NCBI RefSeq assembly: GCF_900099765.1
Contig: NZ_FNDX01000002.1
Coordinates: 62,001-126,000, forward strand
Length of the DNA stretch: 64,000 nucleotides
Source: Paenibacillus typhae
Lineage (GTDB): Bacteria > Bacillota > Bacilli > Paenibacillales > Paenibacillaceae
Direction of reading: 5' to 3'
In this document: one piece after another, positions 52,059-62,700 of the stretch
How the letters are laid out: every line of letters begins with the position of its first letter
How positions within the stretch are numbered: position 1 is the stretch's first letter
The notes under the pieces: model-generated
What the model was told of the DNA's origin: nothing
The model's database searches: none
What the model saw: the letters and a program-made list of their open reading frames with translations, nothing else
Made by a program: the position numbers and the translations under genes

Positions 52059-53906
52059 ATGAAATCGGAGGGTCAAGCTGTGAACTTGCATATCAAGAGC
52101 ATTAGGTCCTTATTTCGCAGTAAAATAAGGAAACTGTCTTTTAAAATCCCGTTTGCCTATTTTCTAGTGATCTTATTCACCGTAGGGTTCAGTTATTTGG
52201 TGCTCAACCAAATATCCTCGAATTCAGCACAGAAGAAAATTAGTGAGGCTTCGCTACAGACGATTACGTCTATACAGACCAATGTCGACTTAATGGTTGG
52301 AAACGTTAACAACTATTCCAAGATGATTTTTTCCGATCATAATCTTCAAAACTTGCTAAGGCAAGGGAATGTATATGCTAATTTGGATACCCAGTCTAAG
52401 GTTAGTGCCTATTTGTACAATCTCATGCAAGCAGTTCCAACGATTGATTCCGTTTATATTTTTGACAATACAGGTCATAGTTTTTCCGTTGGGACTCAGG
52501 AAATGCCGACGTTTAAAGAGGCGAACGTAAAGGATGCTCCATGGTATCAACAGGTGGTCCAAATTGAAGGAAGGTACATCTTGAGACTGAATGGGAGCGG
52601 AGTCTTCTCCGAAGGAACGGCCGACGGGAATTTTATATCCGTTATCCGATTGATCCGCGATATCGACAACACGTCTTCGCTTGGTGTTCTGATCATGAAC
52701 ATTAAGGCGGATTCCTTTGTTCAGGCCTACTCTGATCTGCTGAATGAAGACTCCTTTGAGATTGCCATTTTGGATGAGAACAATCAAATGATTGTTGCGA
52801 ATACTGCATTGGGACAACAGGGGGCAGTTCTGCAGCAGATCGTGACAGCCAATAAAGACAAGCTTGAAGAGAGGTTCAGGCAGGGACGCCCCGGTTCGCT
52901 TACCCTAAGCTCAGGCTCACAAAAATATACCGTCTCTTATTTGACAGGCGGAAATTACAACTGGAAGTTTATCAGTGTGAATTCATATGGAACCGTCGAT
53001 TTCAAAAATAAATCACTGGTTCTATTGGCGCTGATTCTGCTTGTGATCAATGGAACCATATTTTTTGTGAGCTCCTTCTTCATCTCACGCAGCATCATTA
53101 AACCGATCCACAAGCTTTTGCGTTCGATGAACAAAGCGCCAAGCGGTAATCTCCGCAAAGTAAATGTGGAGCTAAACAGTTATGAATTCGAACAATTATA
53201 CAAAGGACATAACGATATGATCGAACAGATCGATCAAATGCTGAAGCGAATTATTGAAGAGCAGAGCACGCTACGCAAGGCGGAATTAAATACGCTGCAA
53301 GCCCAGATCAAACCCCATTTCCTATACAACACTCTGGACTCCATTACCTCACTGGCAATGTCCGGTTTAAATGAACAGGTTTGTGAGCTGATTGAAGCTT
53401 TGGGAAGTTACTATCGCCTGAGCGTCAGCAAAGGAAGAGAGATTATTACAGTTGGTGAAGAGGTTGAAATTGTCCGCAATTATTTAAAAATCCAGAAGAC
53501 GCGTTATCCGGATGTCTTTGAAGTTCATTTCGAAGTGGACGAGACCTGCTGCCAATATCCAATTCCTAAGCTTGTGCTGCAGCCGCTAGTCGAAAATTCC
53601 CTTTATCACGGAATACGGCCGAAGGGATCACGGGGAACGATAGGAATCAGCGTGAGTTGCACGAACGATAAAGTAAATATAACGATTGCTGATGACGGGA
53701 TTGGAATGTCGCAAGAAGAGATCGCACAGATTCTATACACGGAGAGAAAAGGTCAAAATCAGAGCTTCGGCCTCTGGGGAACGATGGAACGTTTACGCAT
53801 TTTTTATGGTGATAAAGACTGTATTCATATCGAAAGCGAACCGGGAAAGGGAACTGCTATCTTAATAAATATACCGAATGGGGTGGATCCGGCATGGGTG
53901 AGTTAA
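52059..53906 (+). CDS. YesM-type sensor histidine kinase
   Basis: 615 residues: membrane helix at about 28-52, a 270-residue extracellular sensor domain (dCACHE-like), second helix near 325-345, HAMP, then a His_kinase domain with His420 in LQAQIKPHFLYNTLDSI and a HATPase domain (PLVENSLYHGIRPKGS, DDGIGMS). This is the family that pairs with AraC-type response regulators to control sugar uptake. ATG 52059 has GGAGAGA upstream; a GTG at 52080 with GGAGGG is a strong alternative. It overlaps the regulator gene by 13 bases. Confidence 0.92.
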   Translation: MKSEGQAVNLHIKSIRSLFRSKIRKLSFKIPFAYFLVILFTVGFSYLVLNQISSNSAQKKISEASLQTITSIQTNVDLMVGNVNNYSKMIFSDHNLQNLLRQGNVYANLDTQSKVSAYLYNLMQAVPTIDSVYIFDNTGHSFSVGTQEMPTFKEANVKDAPWYQQVVQIEGRYILRLNGSGVFSEGTADGNFISVIRLIRDIDNTSSLGVLIMNIKADSFVQAYSDLLNEDSFEIAILDENNQMIVANTALGQQGAVLQQIVTANKDKLEERFRQGRPGSLTLSSGSQKYTVSYLTGGNYNWKFISVNSYGTVDFKNKSLVLLALILLVINGTIFFVSSFFISRSIIKPIHKLLRSMNKAPSGNLRKVNVELNSYEFEQLYKGHNDMIEQIDQMLKRIIEEQSTLRKAELNTLQAQIKPHFLYNTLDSITSLAMSGLNEQVCELIEALGSYYRLSVSKGREIITVGEEVEIVRNYLKIQKTRYPDVFEVHFEVDETCCQYPIPKLVLQPLVENSLYHGIRPKGSRGTIGISVSCTNDKVNITIADDGIGMSQEEIAQILYTERKGQNQSFGLWGTMERLRIFYGDKDCIHIESEPGKGTAILINIPNGVDPAWVS

Positions 53907-55480
53907 AGGTGTTACTTGTTGATGATGAGTATCTGATACGGAATTTAATGAAAATGCGTATTGACTGGGGAAAGCAGGGAATGACCATCATCGGTGAAGC
54001 CTCTAATGCCGTTGAAGCACTTCAATTTGTGGACGAGCATAAACCGGATATCATATTTACGGACATCTATATGCCTTCTATTGATGGTATTGAATTTAGT
54101 GAACGGGTGTTAAAAAGGTACCCCGATATTAAAATCGTGGTCGTAACCGGTCACGACGAATTTGAATATGCCCGCAAAAGCATCAAGCTGGGAATAACGG
54201 ATTTTATATTAAAGCCGATCCACGCCTCGGAGTTACTTCATGTTACCGATAAGCTAAGACAGATAATAAATGAAGAACGGACACGGGGACAGGAGCTGGA
54301 GAAGCTGAAAGAAGAGCTTAAGCAGAATTTCCCTTATCTCAAGGAGAAATTTCTATATCATTGGTTAAACGGTACGCTTTTAAGGGAAGAAATTCATGAA
54401 AAAGCAGCGTATTTCGGAGTGCCTTTAGGTGTTGGTGCAGAAGCGCTTCAAATTGCCGCTATTGAAATTTCTCCAGCTTCAACGAAGCAGACCGAGGAGC
54501 AGCTGATTCTCCTAAGAATGGAATGCGCAAAGAAGATAGAAGCGTTCTTTAGAGAGAATCCCCTTGTGATTATTTTTACAGATACCCGGAATCAGATTAT
54601 CCTGGTACACCAGAACCCGGATGCCAATCTGGCTGCAGCTTACGAAGTGTTAATCACGAATCTGACTGAATCGGGAGGCTGTACGGTAAGTGTCGGTATC
54701 GGGCAAAAACATGAAAACATTGAGGAGGCAAATTTGGGATATCAGGAAGCCTGCCGCGCACTGTATTATCAGGCCTTCATCGGAAAAAACCAGGTGATTT
54801 GCTTCGAAGATATCATAGAGAATGGAAATCAGCAGTACCAGTCCAACGCGACTCTCCTTCATCAGCTTCAGTTCTGTCTCAGTGTCGGGTCCGCTGAGCA
54901 GGTGGTTGAGGTATTAAGAGAGATCTTTAGCATGTCGTTCTCCAGTGTGTCGCAGTTCCGTTTGGCGGCAATGGATGTATTCAGGGAATGTCAGCGCGCG
55001 GCTATTGAACAACAGATCGAGGACGAACCTCATTTTAATGAAACCCTCATCTCCATCCTCACGGCCGATCATCTTCCCGAATTAACGGGAGCGCTCAAGA
55101 GCTACGTGCTTAATGTTGCAATGGCTATCTATTCGAAAAAGCAAACCAAGGAAGGCAATCTGATCAGCCAAGTGAAAGAATATCTGAAAAATAACATAAG
55201 CAATCCCGAAATGGGACTTGCAAGTACAGCTGCCGCATTTTTCGTAAGTCCGGGTCACTTGGGACGGCTGATGAAGAAGGAGACCGGGCAGACCTTTGTT
55301 GAGTACCTAACGAATATACGCATGAAAAAGGCGGAGACTCTTCTGAAGCGAACGGACTTGAAAGGCTATGAGATCGGGGAACAGGTAGGAATTACCGATC
55401 CGCATTATTTCAGTATATTATTCAAAAAAAATCTGGGCCGGTCGATGAACGAGTACAGAAGCAGCAGAAATGATGTTTGA
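53894..55480 (+). CDS. YesN-type response regulator, AraC family
   Basis: 528 residues: receiver (KVLLVDDEYLIRNLMKMRID, Asp in IIFTDIYMPSIDG), a long middle region of about 250 residues, and an AraC HTH pair at the C-terminus (TAAAFFVSPGHLGRLMKKET, YFSILFKKNLGRSMNEYR). It probably activates the ABC genes just downstream in response to an extracellular sugar detected by the kinase. The ATG is at 53894. Confidence 0.93.
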   Translation: MGELKVLLVDDEYLIRNLMKMRIDWGKQGMTIIGEASNAVEALQFVDEHKPDIIFTDIYMPSIDGIEFSERVLKRYPDIKIVVVTGHDEFEYARKSIKLGITDFILKPIHASELLHVTDKLRQIINEERTRGQELEKLKEELKQNFPYLKEKFLYHWLNGTLLREEIHEKAAYFGVPLGVGAEALQIAAIEISPASTKQTEEQLILLRMECAKKIEAFFRENPLVIIFTDTRNQIILVHQNPDANLAAAYEVLITNLTESGGCTVSVGIGQKHENIEEANLGYQEACRALYYQAFIGKNQVICFEDIIENGNQQYQSNATLLHQLQFCLSVGSAEQVVEVLREIFSMSFSSVSQFRLAAMDVFRECQRAAIEQQIEDEPHFNETLISILTADHLPELTGALKSYVLNVAMAIYSKKQTKEGNLISQVKEYLKNNISNPEMGLASTAAAFFVSPGHLGRLMKKETGQTFVEYLTNIRMKKAETLLKRTDLKGYEIGEQVGITDPHYFSILFKKNLGRSMNEYRSSRNDV

Positions 55481-55578
55481 ATTTTAAAAGGAAATGCCCG
55501 TTTTTTGAATGGAGCTGCACGGGGGATTTCCCTAGAATTTGATATAGAAACAATGAATATTCATAGGGAGGTCAGATA

Positions 55579-56892
55579 ATGAAAACGCTGTTAAAAAGAA
55601 CGATGGGCATTGCTTTGGCTGTAGGAATGGCAGGTAGCATCGCTGCTTGTTCATCTAATTCCTCAAATGAGTCGAAATCAAATGAAAGCGGATCCATAAA
55701 ATTGACGCTTTGGGATCAATCTGTTGGCAATACGGATCCATCGGCCAAATTATTACCGCAAATCATTGAAAAATGGAATTCCGAGCATCCCGATATTCAG
55801 ATTGACCGGACAGGTACAACAGGCGAGCAATACAAGACAAAGATTAAGACCTCTATTGCCGCGGGTGAATCGCCGGATATCTTTTACGGCATGGGCGGAG
55901 GCAGCTTCATGGAGCCTTATATTAAATCCGGTAATGTCCTTGAGATCTCTAGTTATTTGTCCGATGACGTTAAATCCAGAATGGGCCCGGGTATGGCGGA
56001 AGCCATCGAGAACGACGGTAAAATTTACACACTTCCGGTCTACACCCATATTGCGAATCTTTATGTAAATACTGAATTGTTCGATAAAGCGGGAGCCAAG
56101 CTGCCGACGACCTATTCCGAACTGCTTGATGCGATTGATAAATTAAAGGCAGCCGGAATCACTCCGGCTCTCATCGGAGAAAAAGACCGCTGGCCTGGCA
56201 TGTATTGGTACGATATCATTGCGATGCGCCAAGCAGGAAATGATCAAGTGATGGAGGCCTTCAAGGATCCTTCAAAATGGAATTCACCGGACTTTGTAGC
56301 TGCGGCAGCGAAAATGCAGGATCTGGCCAAAGCCGGCGCTTTTAACAGCAGTATGTTCAGCATGAGCTATGATGAAATGCTCGGCGCATTTAATGCAGGG
56401 AGCGGAGCTATGATGGTTCAGGCAAACTGGGTAAATGCCGGTATCGAAGATCCATCTTCGGCGGTAAAAGGGAAAGTTAAGGTCATTCCTTTCCCGGTCT
56501 TTGAAGACGGAAAAGGTAAAGGCACTGAAATATTTGGTGGCGCGGTAGACGGTTTCTATATCAGCAATAACACCAAGCATCCTAAAGAAACCGTTGAATT
56601 CCTGATGTATCTAAGCGAACAGCTTGGCACACAGGGCTATCTGGCCGGTGCGGGACTTCCAAGCTGGAACATTGACGGGCTGGATACCTCAAGCCTTTCC
56701 TCGCTGGATCTGTCCAGCGCAGAGATTATGAAAACGGCAACATCATTTATTGCCTGGTGGGATAATATTCTGCCCGCCGATTCCGCAGAGTCTCACAAAA
56801 ACTTAATTGCACTGCTATTGGCAGGAGACATCACTCCGGAGGAATTCTGCAAACAGATGGCACAGCTTAAGCCGACGGAACTAAACCTCTAA
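55579..56892 (+). CDS. sugar ABC transporter solute-binding lipoprotein
   Basis: 437 residues of the family 1 extracellular solute-binding proteins. The signal ends in lipobox IAAC (Cys24), with Ser/Asn-rich linker SSNSSNESKSNES. The core includes KLTLWDQSVG, YGMGGGSFMEPYI and GAMMVQANWVN. It delivers oligosaccharides to the two permeases downstream; the ATPase subunit is not in this operon and is probably a shared MsmX-type protein. The ATG is at 55579 after GGGAGG. A nonfunctional 5' copy lies at 59.6 kb. Confidence 0.93.
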   Translation: MKTLLKRTMGIALAVGMAGSIAACSSNSSNESKSNESGSIKLTLWDQSVGNTDPSAKLLPQIIEKWNSEHPDIQIDRTGTTGEQYKTKIKTSIAAGESPDIFYGMGGGSFMEPYIKSGNVLEISSYLSDDVKSRMGPGMAEAIENDGKIYTLPVYTHIANLYVNTELFDKAGAKLPTTYSELLDAIDKLKAAGITPALIGEKDRWPGMYWYDIIAMRQAGNDQVMEAFKDPSKWNSPDFVAAAAKMQDLAKAGAFNSSMFSMSYDEMLGAFNAGSGAMMVQANWVNAGIEDPSSAVKGKVKVIPFPVFEDGKGKGTEIFGGAVDGFYISNNTKHPKETVEFLMYLSEQLGTQGYLAGAGLPSWNIDGLDTSSLSSLDLSSAEIMKTATSFIAWWDNILPADSAESHKNLIALLLAGDITPEEFCKQMAQLKPTELNL

Positions 56893-56912
56893 TGATGAAA
56901 TAAATGCAAACA

Positions 56913-56946
56913 AGATGTGGTCAGGGACTCATCCCTGACCACATCT
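56913..56946 (+). promoter_or_regulatory. 15-base-pair perfect hairpin between binding protein and permease genes
   Basis: AGATGTGGTCAGGGA pairs perfectly with TCCCTGACCACATCT around CTCA. No T run follows, so it is likely an RNA-stabilising or partial attenuation element that keeps binding-protein mRNA more abundant than permease mRNA. It ends 18 bases before the permease start. Confidence 0.75.
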
Positions 56947-56963
56947 TTGAGAGGAGAAGGACG

Positions 56964-57833
56964 ATGAACTCTGTATTTTCCAATAAGACGGCAATTGCTA
57001 TATTTGTTCTTCCTACATTTCTTATCTTTAGTGCCATTGTCTTAGTTCCGATTTTCGTCTCCAGTTACTACAGCTTACTCGACTGGAATGGGATTGGAAA
57101 GGGTGTATATGTCGGATTTCATAACTATGCTGAGATGTTCACGGATTCACGGGCGCTACATTCCATCCGGAATTCGCTCCTGTTCGCCGCCGCATCTATC
57201 TTTATTCAATTACCCATCTCTCTAGTCCTGGCCCTTATCCTGGCATCCAATGTAAAAGGGGAAGGGTTTTACCGTACGGTGTATTTTATTCCCGTTCTGA
57301 TATCAACAGTAGTTATCGCTCAACTCTGGTCCAAAATATATAATGCGGATTACGGCCTTCTAAACTCGCTCCTGGAGAGTGTAGGTCTTTCCAGCCTGGT
57401 ACAGGATTGGCTTGGCCAGAAGAAAACAGCGCTTATCGCTTCGTTTATTCCGACGCTTTGGCAATATATCGGCTATCATATGCTGCTGATGTATGCCGGA
57501 GCAAGGTCGATATCCGCGGATATTTTTGAAGTGGCCAAGATTGACGGGGCTTCCCGTGTGCGGACTGCCTTTCTGATCACCATACCATTGATGAGACCGA
57601 TCCTTAAAGTATGCCTGGTCTTCTCGGTCATCGGTGCATTTAAAGTATTCGATCTGATTTATGTACTGACAGGCGGCGGCCCTTTCTTCACTACGGAAGT
57701 GCCGAGCACATTAATGTACACATCTATCTTTGATGCTTTCCGCTATGGATACGGCAGTGCAATTTCCGTGTTCATTATTGCTGAGTGTCTGCTCTTCACA
57801 TTAATCATCAATAAATTTTTCAAGACAGAATAG
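56964..57833 (+). CDS. sugar ABC transporter permease (first)
   Basis: 289 residues with six membrane helices and the EAA loop (EVAKIDGASRVRTAFLITIP), of the MalF/UgpA type. The ATG at 56964 follows GAGGAGAAGG; an upstream in-frame ATG at 56904 lies within the hairpin region and is rejected. The second permease starts 12 bases after its stop. Confidence 0.93.
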   Translation: MNSVFSNKTAIAIFVLPTFLIFSAIVLVPIFVSSYYSLLDWNGIGKGVYVGFHNYAEMFTDSRALHSIRNSLLFAAASIFIQLPISLVLALILASNVKGEGFYRTVYFIPVLISTVVIAQLWSKIYNADYGLLNSLLESVGLSSLVQDWLGQKKTALIASFIPTLWQYIGYHMLLMYAGARSISADIFEVAKIDGASRVRTAFLITIPLMRPILKVCLVFSVIGAFKVFDLIYVLTGGGPFFTTEVPSTLMYTSIFDAFRYGYGSAISVFIIAECLLFTLIINKFFKTE

Positions 57834-57844
57834 GGGTGAGAAGA

Positions 57845-58702
57845 TTGAGTGCCGCTGAAGCAGTGCCGCTGAAGAAGCCTAAATCTATTGGAAAAATACT
57901 GTTGCAAGTGTTGTTAATCCTGGTTGCGGTTACGCAAATTTATCCGCTCATCTGGCTCGCCTTTTTCTCACTTAAAGATAATAGCGAGATATTCAGTGGA
58001 GATGTAGCGGGATTTCCCAAACATTTTCTGTGGAGCAACTATACTAAGGCCTTGTCCGAGGGTCACATTTTAACTTATTTTTTCAACAGCGTACTGGTAA
58101 CCGCCGTGTCTATCCTCCTCGTGCTGATTCTGTCTGCCATGACAGGTTACGCCATCACGAGAATGAACTGGAAGCTCAGCAACTTAACCATGACTATAAT
58201 CCTTTTGGGGATGATGGTACCCATTCATGCAGCTTTGCTGCCATTGTTTATGGTTCTGAAGAATGCAGGATTACTCAACACCTATTGGGCTTTGATTATT
58301 CCTTATGTCGCATTCGGGATCCCGATGGCGGTGTTTATTCTCGGAAGCTTTTTTAAAGGAGTTCCCCGGGAACTGGAGGAAGCGGCAGTTATAGACGGCT
58401 GCGGGATTTACCGGACCTTTTTCTCCATCATCTTGCCGCTTGTTCGTCCTGCCGTGTCTACAGTCGCGATCTTTACGTTTCTTTCCTGCTGGAATGAGCT
58501 AATGTTCGCCGTGACCTTTATCAATAAAGAGTCATATCAGACGCTTACGGTGGGCATGATGTCGATGGTCGGAACCTATATTACACAGTGGGGAATTATT
58601 GGAGCGGGGCTAATGATAACAACGATCCCGACGATTCTGATTTATTTGCTGCTTAACAAGCAGGTTCAGCAAAGTATGATTGCCGGTGCGATCAAGGGTT
58701 AG
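57845..58702 (+). CDS. sugar ABC transporter permease (second)
   Basis: 285 residues of the MalG/UgpE type with six helices and the EAA loop (ELEEAAVIDGCGIYRTFFSI). The TTG at 57845 is placed after GGGGTGA; GTG at 57836 overlaps that site. It forms a heterodimer with the first permease. Confidence 0.92.
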   Translation: MSAAEAVPLKKPKSIGKILLQVLLILVAVTQIYPLIWLAFFSLKDNSEIFSGDVAGFPKHFLWSNYTKALSEGHILTYFFNSVLVTAVSILLVLILSAMTGYAITRMNWKLSNLTMTIILLGMMVPIHAALLPLFMVLKNAGLLNTYWALIIPYVAFGIPMAVFILGSFFKGVPRELEEAAVIDGCGIYRTFFSIILPLVRPAVSTVAIFTFLSCWNELMFAVTFINKESYQTLTVGMMSMVGTYITQWGIIGAGLMITTIPTILIYLLLNKQVQQSMIAGAIKG

Positions 58703-58757
58703 TCCATCGTTACATTTCAATAACAGCCTATACCATAACGGGAAGAGGGGTAGTGTG

Positions 58758-59396
58758 GTGGAATTAAGGTTGATAAATAAAGTACCAACCCTGCAAAAAG
58801 TCGTTGCCTTTACCTTTGATGATGGGCCGGATCCGCTGTATACCAGACAGTTAATGGAAATATTTCAACGAGTTAACGGCTATGCGACTTTCTTTATGGT
58901 CGGACAGCAAATGGATCTTTACGAAGATATTGCGGCCGAAGTTCATGCGGCTGGACATGAAATCGCCAATCATACCTATACTCATCCGGATTTGACGAAG
59001 CCTACGCTTGAGGAAGCCCGAATGGAACTGAAGCTTGCGAATGAGAGGATCCGCAGGGTGACTGGAGAAGCTGCCGCAAATTTTAGACCGCCGTATTTTG
59101 CAGTGAACCCTGATATTCTGGCCCTTGCCGCGGAGTTCGGATGTCCATCCATAGGTTGCGTAAACGGTGAAGCCAAGGACTGGGAGCAGCCTGGAGTCAA
59201 TTTTATTCTGGAGCATACACGGCCAACTATTGAGAACGGAAGCATCCTTTTGTTCCATGATGGTTATGGGGAGCGGGAGCAAACGATTGAAGCCGTCCGG
59301 ATTCTGACCGGACAATTAGACGCCGAAGGCTACCGCTTTGTCACTGTAAGCGAGCTGTTGAAATCATCGGATGCAGCTGCAGAAGATAGTGTATAA
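58758..59396 (+). CDS. polysaccharide deacetylase (NodB domain)
   Basis: 212 residues with the NodB motifs: FTFDDGPDP (Asp21/Asp22), NHTYTHPDLT (His72 and His76, metal site), RPPYFAV, and LFHDGYG near the end. It lacks a signal peptide at the preferred GTG start (58758, after AGAGGGG) and so would act in the cytoplasm, consistent with deacetylation of imported oligosaccharides by this operon. A neighbouring GTG at 58755 is equally possible. Confidence 0.88.
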   Translation: MELRLINKVPTLQKVVAFTFDDGPDPLYTRQLMEIFQRVNGYATFFMVGQQMDLYEDIAAEVHAAGHEIANHTYTHPDLTKPTLEEARMELKLANERIRRVTGEAAANFRPPYFAVNPDILALAAEFGCPSIGCVNGEAKDWEQPGVNFILEHTRPTIENGSILLFHDGYGEREQTIEAVRILTGQLDAEGYRFVTVSELLKSSDAAAEDSV

Positions 59397-59424
59397 TTTG
59401 GGTGAGGAGAATATTCCAATGTAT

Positions 59425-59461
59425 AGCAGTTGCTCAGATTTCCGGAGCGGCTGCTTTTTTA
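59425..59461 (+). terminator. rho-independent terminator
   Basis: AGCAGTTGCTC pairs with GAGCGGCTGCT (two G-U) around nine bases, followed by six or more T. It ends the ABC/deacetylase operon. Confidence 0.85.
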
Positions 59462-59499
59462 TATCCATTGTATGAATCAGAAAGTAAAGGCTGGATGTT

Positions 59500-59757
59500 C
59501 GAATTTTGAAAGCGGATGCACGAATTTTGAATGGAGTAAAGGCAGCCTTTTCCCTAAAATTGGAGGTGAATTAACAACAAATTTACGGAGGAGGCAGATT
59601 ATGAAAGCGCTGTTACGACCCGCTGCGATGATGTAAGCGGTTGGAGCCTTGGTGTTTACGAAAGGTCCCGGTTTGTGGTCGGGTATATCAAATTGACAAT
59701 GTGTCCGATTACGATGTGGGTAAGCCGTGGGCGCACCGGATCGAATAAAAGGAGGAT
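59500..59757 (+). pseudogene. solute-binding-protein gene remnant
   Basis: The region repeats the leader and 5' end of the binding-protein gene at 55.5 kb. Both have TTTTGAATGGAG, then TTTCCCTA-like sequence, then GGAGG and ATGAAA.CGCTGTTA. The start at 59601 reads MKALLRPAAMM and stops. IKLTM follows in another frame and SDYDVGKPWAHRIE in a third, matching the start of mature solute-binding proteins (IKLTLWD). It is a decayed copy or the head of a deleted second transporter. Confidence 0.7.
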
Positions 59758-59762
59758 TTTCA

Positions 59763-62700
59763 ATGATGTCAAAACGATTTGGCAGAATGCTCGCGTTTCT
59801 CTGTTGCTTGCTAATGGTGGCGTCACTAATGCCTACCAGCTTTGCCGCCGCCACTGACAACACCGAGTATACAGAAGCACTTAATGGCGACAGCAGTTCT
59901 ACAACGCTTACAAGCCTGCAGGCAAATGAAACGCCGACCGCCATTTTTGGAACTCCCGAACTCGGGTCAGACGACCCGCTGTGGGCCCTGACAATGGAGC
60001 ATCTCATCAACAAAAGCACTGTGCCCGGCGACCCCAGACCCCATGCCACAGGCACAGCCAGGATCCTTTGGGACCAAGACTACCTGTATGCCCGTGTAGT
60101 TGTGGAGGACAGCAATCTATATCAGGGACCGGGCAATGATTACCAGTACGACAGCCTGGAGTTTTACCTCGGCGCTGGAACCCAAGGCGCAAATCAATGG
60201 CGCATCAGCGCGACGGGCGTGTTTTCAGGGCAGAGCGCTCCGGGCAGAGCTGCGTGGACTGAGATCACGGACACTGGATATATCGTGGAGATGAGAATAC
60301 CTAAAAGAACCTTGAACTTGCAGGCAGGCCTGTTTACCTTTGAAGTTTATATCAATAACTCGACGGAAAAGGGCGGTGACCGCTATGAAGTCGTTTCGTG
60401 TTTCGGAACTCCGGACGCGGCTTATAACAGCGCTGCTTCTTTTACAAACGGCCTGAATCTCATTACCGCCAATGAAGCGGACGACAGATTTTCAATCACC
60501 GCCACGGCGGGATCAGGCGGACGAATAACGCCTAACGTACCCGGCGATGTTCTGAGAATAGCAAGCGGCTCAGACAAAACCTTAACGGTTACCCCCGATT
60601 ACGGCAAAATTGTAGATACCGTAAAGGTAGACGGAGAGGACGCAACTCTATCCGATGATGGCACTTATACCTTTTCAAATGTTGTTGCTAACCATACCAT
60701 TCAAGTGACATTCAAAAATGATTCGACCGCGAATTTGCTCCCCTTTATCGTGTGGAATGACAACTTTGCCCGTGGGGAGTACACGACGGCTGTCATCATC
60801 GACTTAGGCGAGGGGAAGGCGGCGGAAGGCTCCAAGCTTAATCCGGACTTATTTACCGTCTCGGCCAGGAACACGACCCTGAACGGCGACTCGGTAACCT
60901 TTGAAGGGACGCGCAAGATCACAAGGGTATACGCCAATGACGAACCGAAGGTACGCGGCTACCTGGGGACGGTAAGCCGTTCACCGGATTATCAGGATGG
61001 ACTGGAACGCGGCCGTTACATCGTAGTTGAGTTTGAGTTTTATTCAGAGAGCGGCGGCAATATAACGCTGGATGGCAGCATGAACTCAACAAAACAGGTT
61101 TACAGCGTCGTCCAAAACGGCGAACTCGTACTGACTGAAGGGGATCCGCTTAACTACGTGGTTTTTGAACAGGAAAAAGTTGTGAATCCGATCCTTGACC
61201 AGTTTACAACACCTACAGGCAATTCGGTCAATCGCGCGGTCTATCTACACAAGGATGAAAACGGTGACGTGTCACGAGGATTGCCGCTGTATGTCTATAC
61301 CCACGGCATGGGACGCGGCGGTACAAGCGCTGCGACTGACCAAAAAGCGGCCATGAAATCTGCCAACGGCGCTGTCGCTCTGATGAAGAAAATGGAACAA
61401 GATCCCGGGAAATACGCCAGCCATATACTGAATATAGCCTATAATGGCACGAGTACTCCATCCACAGCCAATGTTAAGAAGGTTATAGACGACCTGGTTG
61501 CCAGCGGCGCAGTAGATCCTAACCGTATTTACGCGGCGGGCTTCTCATGGGGCGGTCAGTATACGAACAGCTTAGTTAATGCTTATCCCGGCTTCTTCGC
61601 GTCCGCCGCACCTATGTCTCCGGTAAGCGGCTCACCGAACGCGAGCACCAACGACGCTCACACCGAACTGGCCTATTGGATGTTTATAAATGCTAATAAC
61701 GTTGGAGTATACCAGACTAACCTCACTACCTTCATAAACACAAATATGCCGAAAATGGTCAACGCAAGGGCTTCGCGCTTTGAGAGCAATGAGGCTCTTA
61801 CGTGGCCCTACAATCAATTTGATCAGCCGACTCAGAGGCCGAATCCGGCCAATACACCTGTCCTGGCTGATTATATAGCGCACGAGGTCGAAGCTGCGGT
61901 TCTTTACAACGAGATAACAATGGGGACCTGGAGCATAGCGCCAACAGCGCAGTCCGCTAACTTGCCCGCTTGGAACAATGACTACACTGACGTCTTTGAT
62001 TGGATGTTCGCGCAGACCAAAGCAAACAATCGGCCTGTTGCCAGATACGGTTCACCTGTATTGGGTACAAACGACAAGCTGTGGGAACAAGCTGTGGAGT
62101 TTGACATAAACAACAGCAGCGCACCCGACCAGAAGATAGGCCCCAAGGCCACCGGCAAAGCCAAAGTGCTTTGGGACGAAGACTTCCTTTATGCACGCGT
62201 TGTGGTTACCGACCCGAATGTGTGCGTCGGCCACACGCCTGGCACTGAGCACATGACCGACAGCGTGGAATTTTATATCGGTGACGGAAGCAGAGGCTCA
62301 AACCAGTGGCGTATTGGCGCAAGCGGTATTTTCTCAGGTCAAGCCGCTGTGGGCCGCGAAGGTTCGGTTATACGAACGGACACCGGGTATATCGCCGAAG
62401 TGAAGATTCCTAGAAGAACCATTGAATTCACGAATAATTCTCCGATTACGTTTGATGTGTACATCAATAACTCAACTGGTGCGGGGAATGATCGTTATGA
62501 GGTTGTATCCGGTTTAGGCCAACCCGACGCGGGTTATGGCAGTTCTGACAGTTTCAAGAATAGCTTGCTGCTGTCTGGGGGCTCCATGGTGTCCAGGCAC
62601 CCCGTTACCGCCACAGCAGGATTAAACGGCACAATCTCGCCATCCGGCTTGATTCGGGTAGCTGACGGCGGAAGCCAGACCTTTACATTCACTCCTGTCA

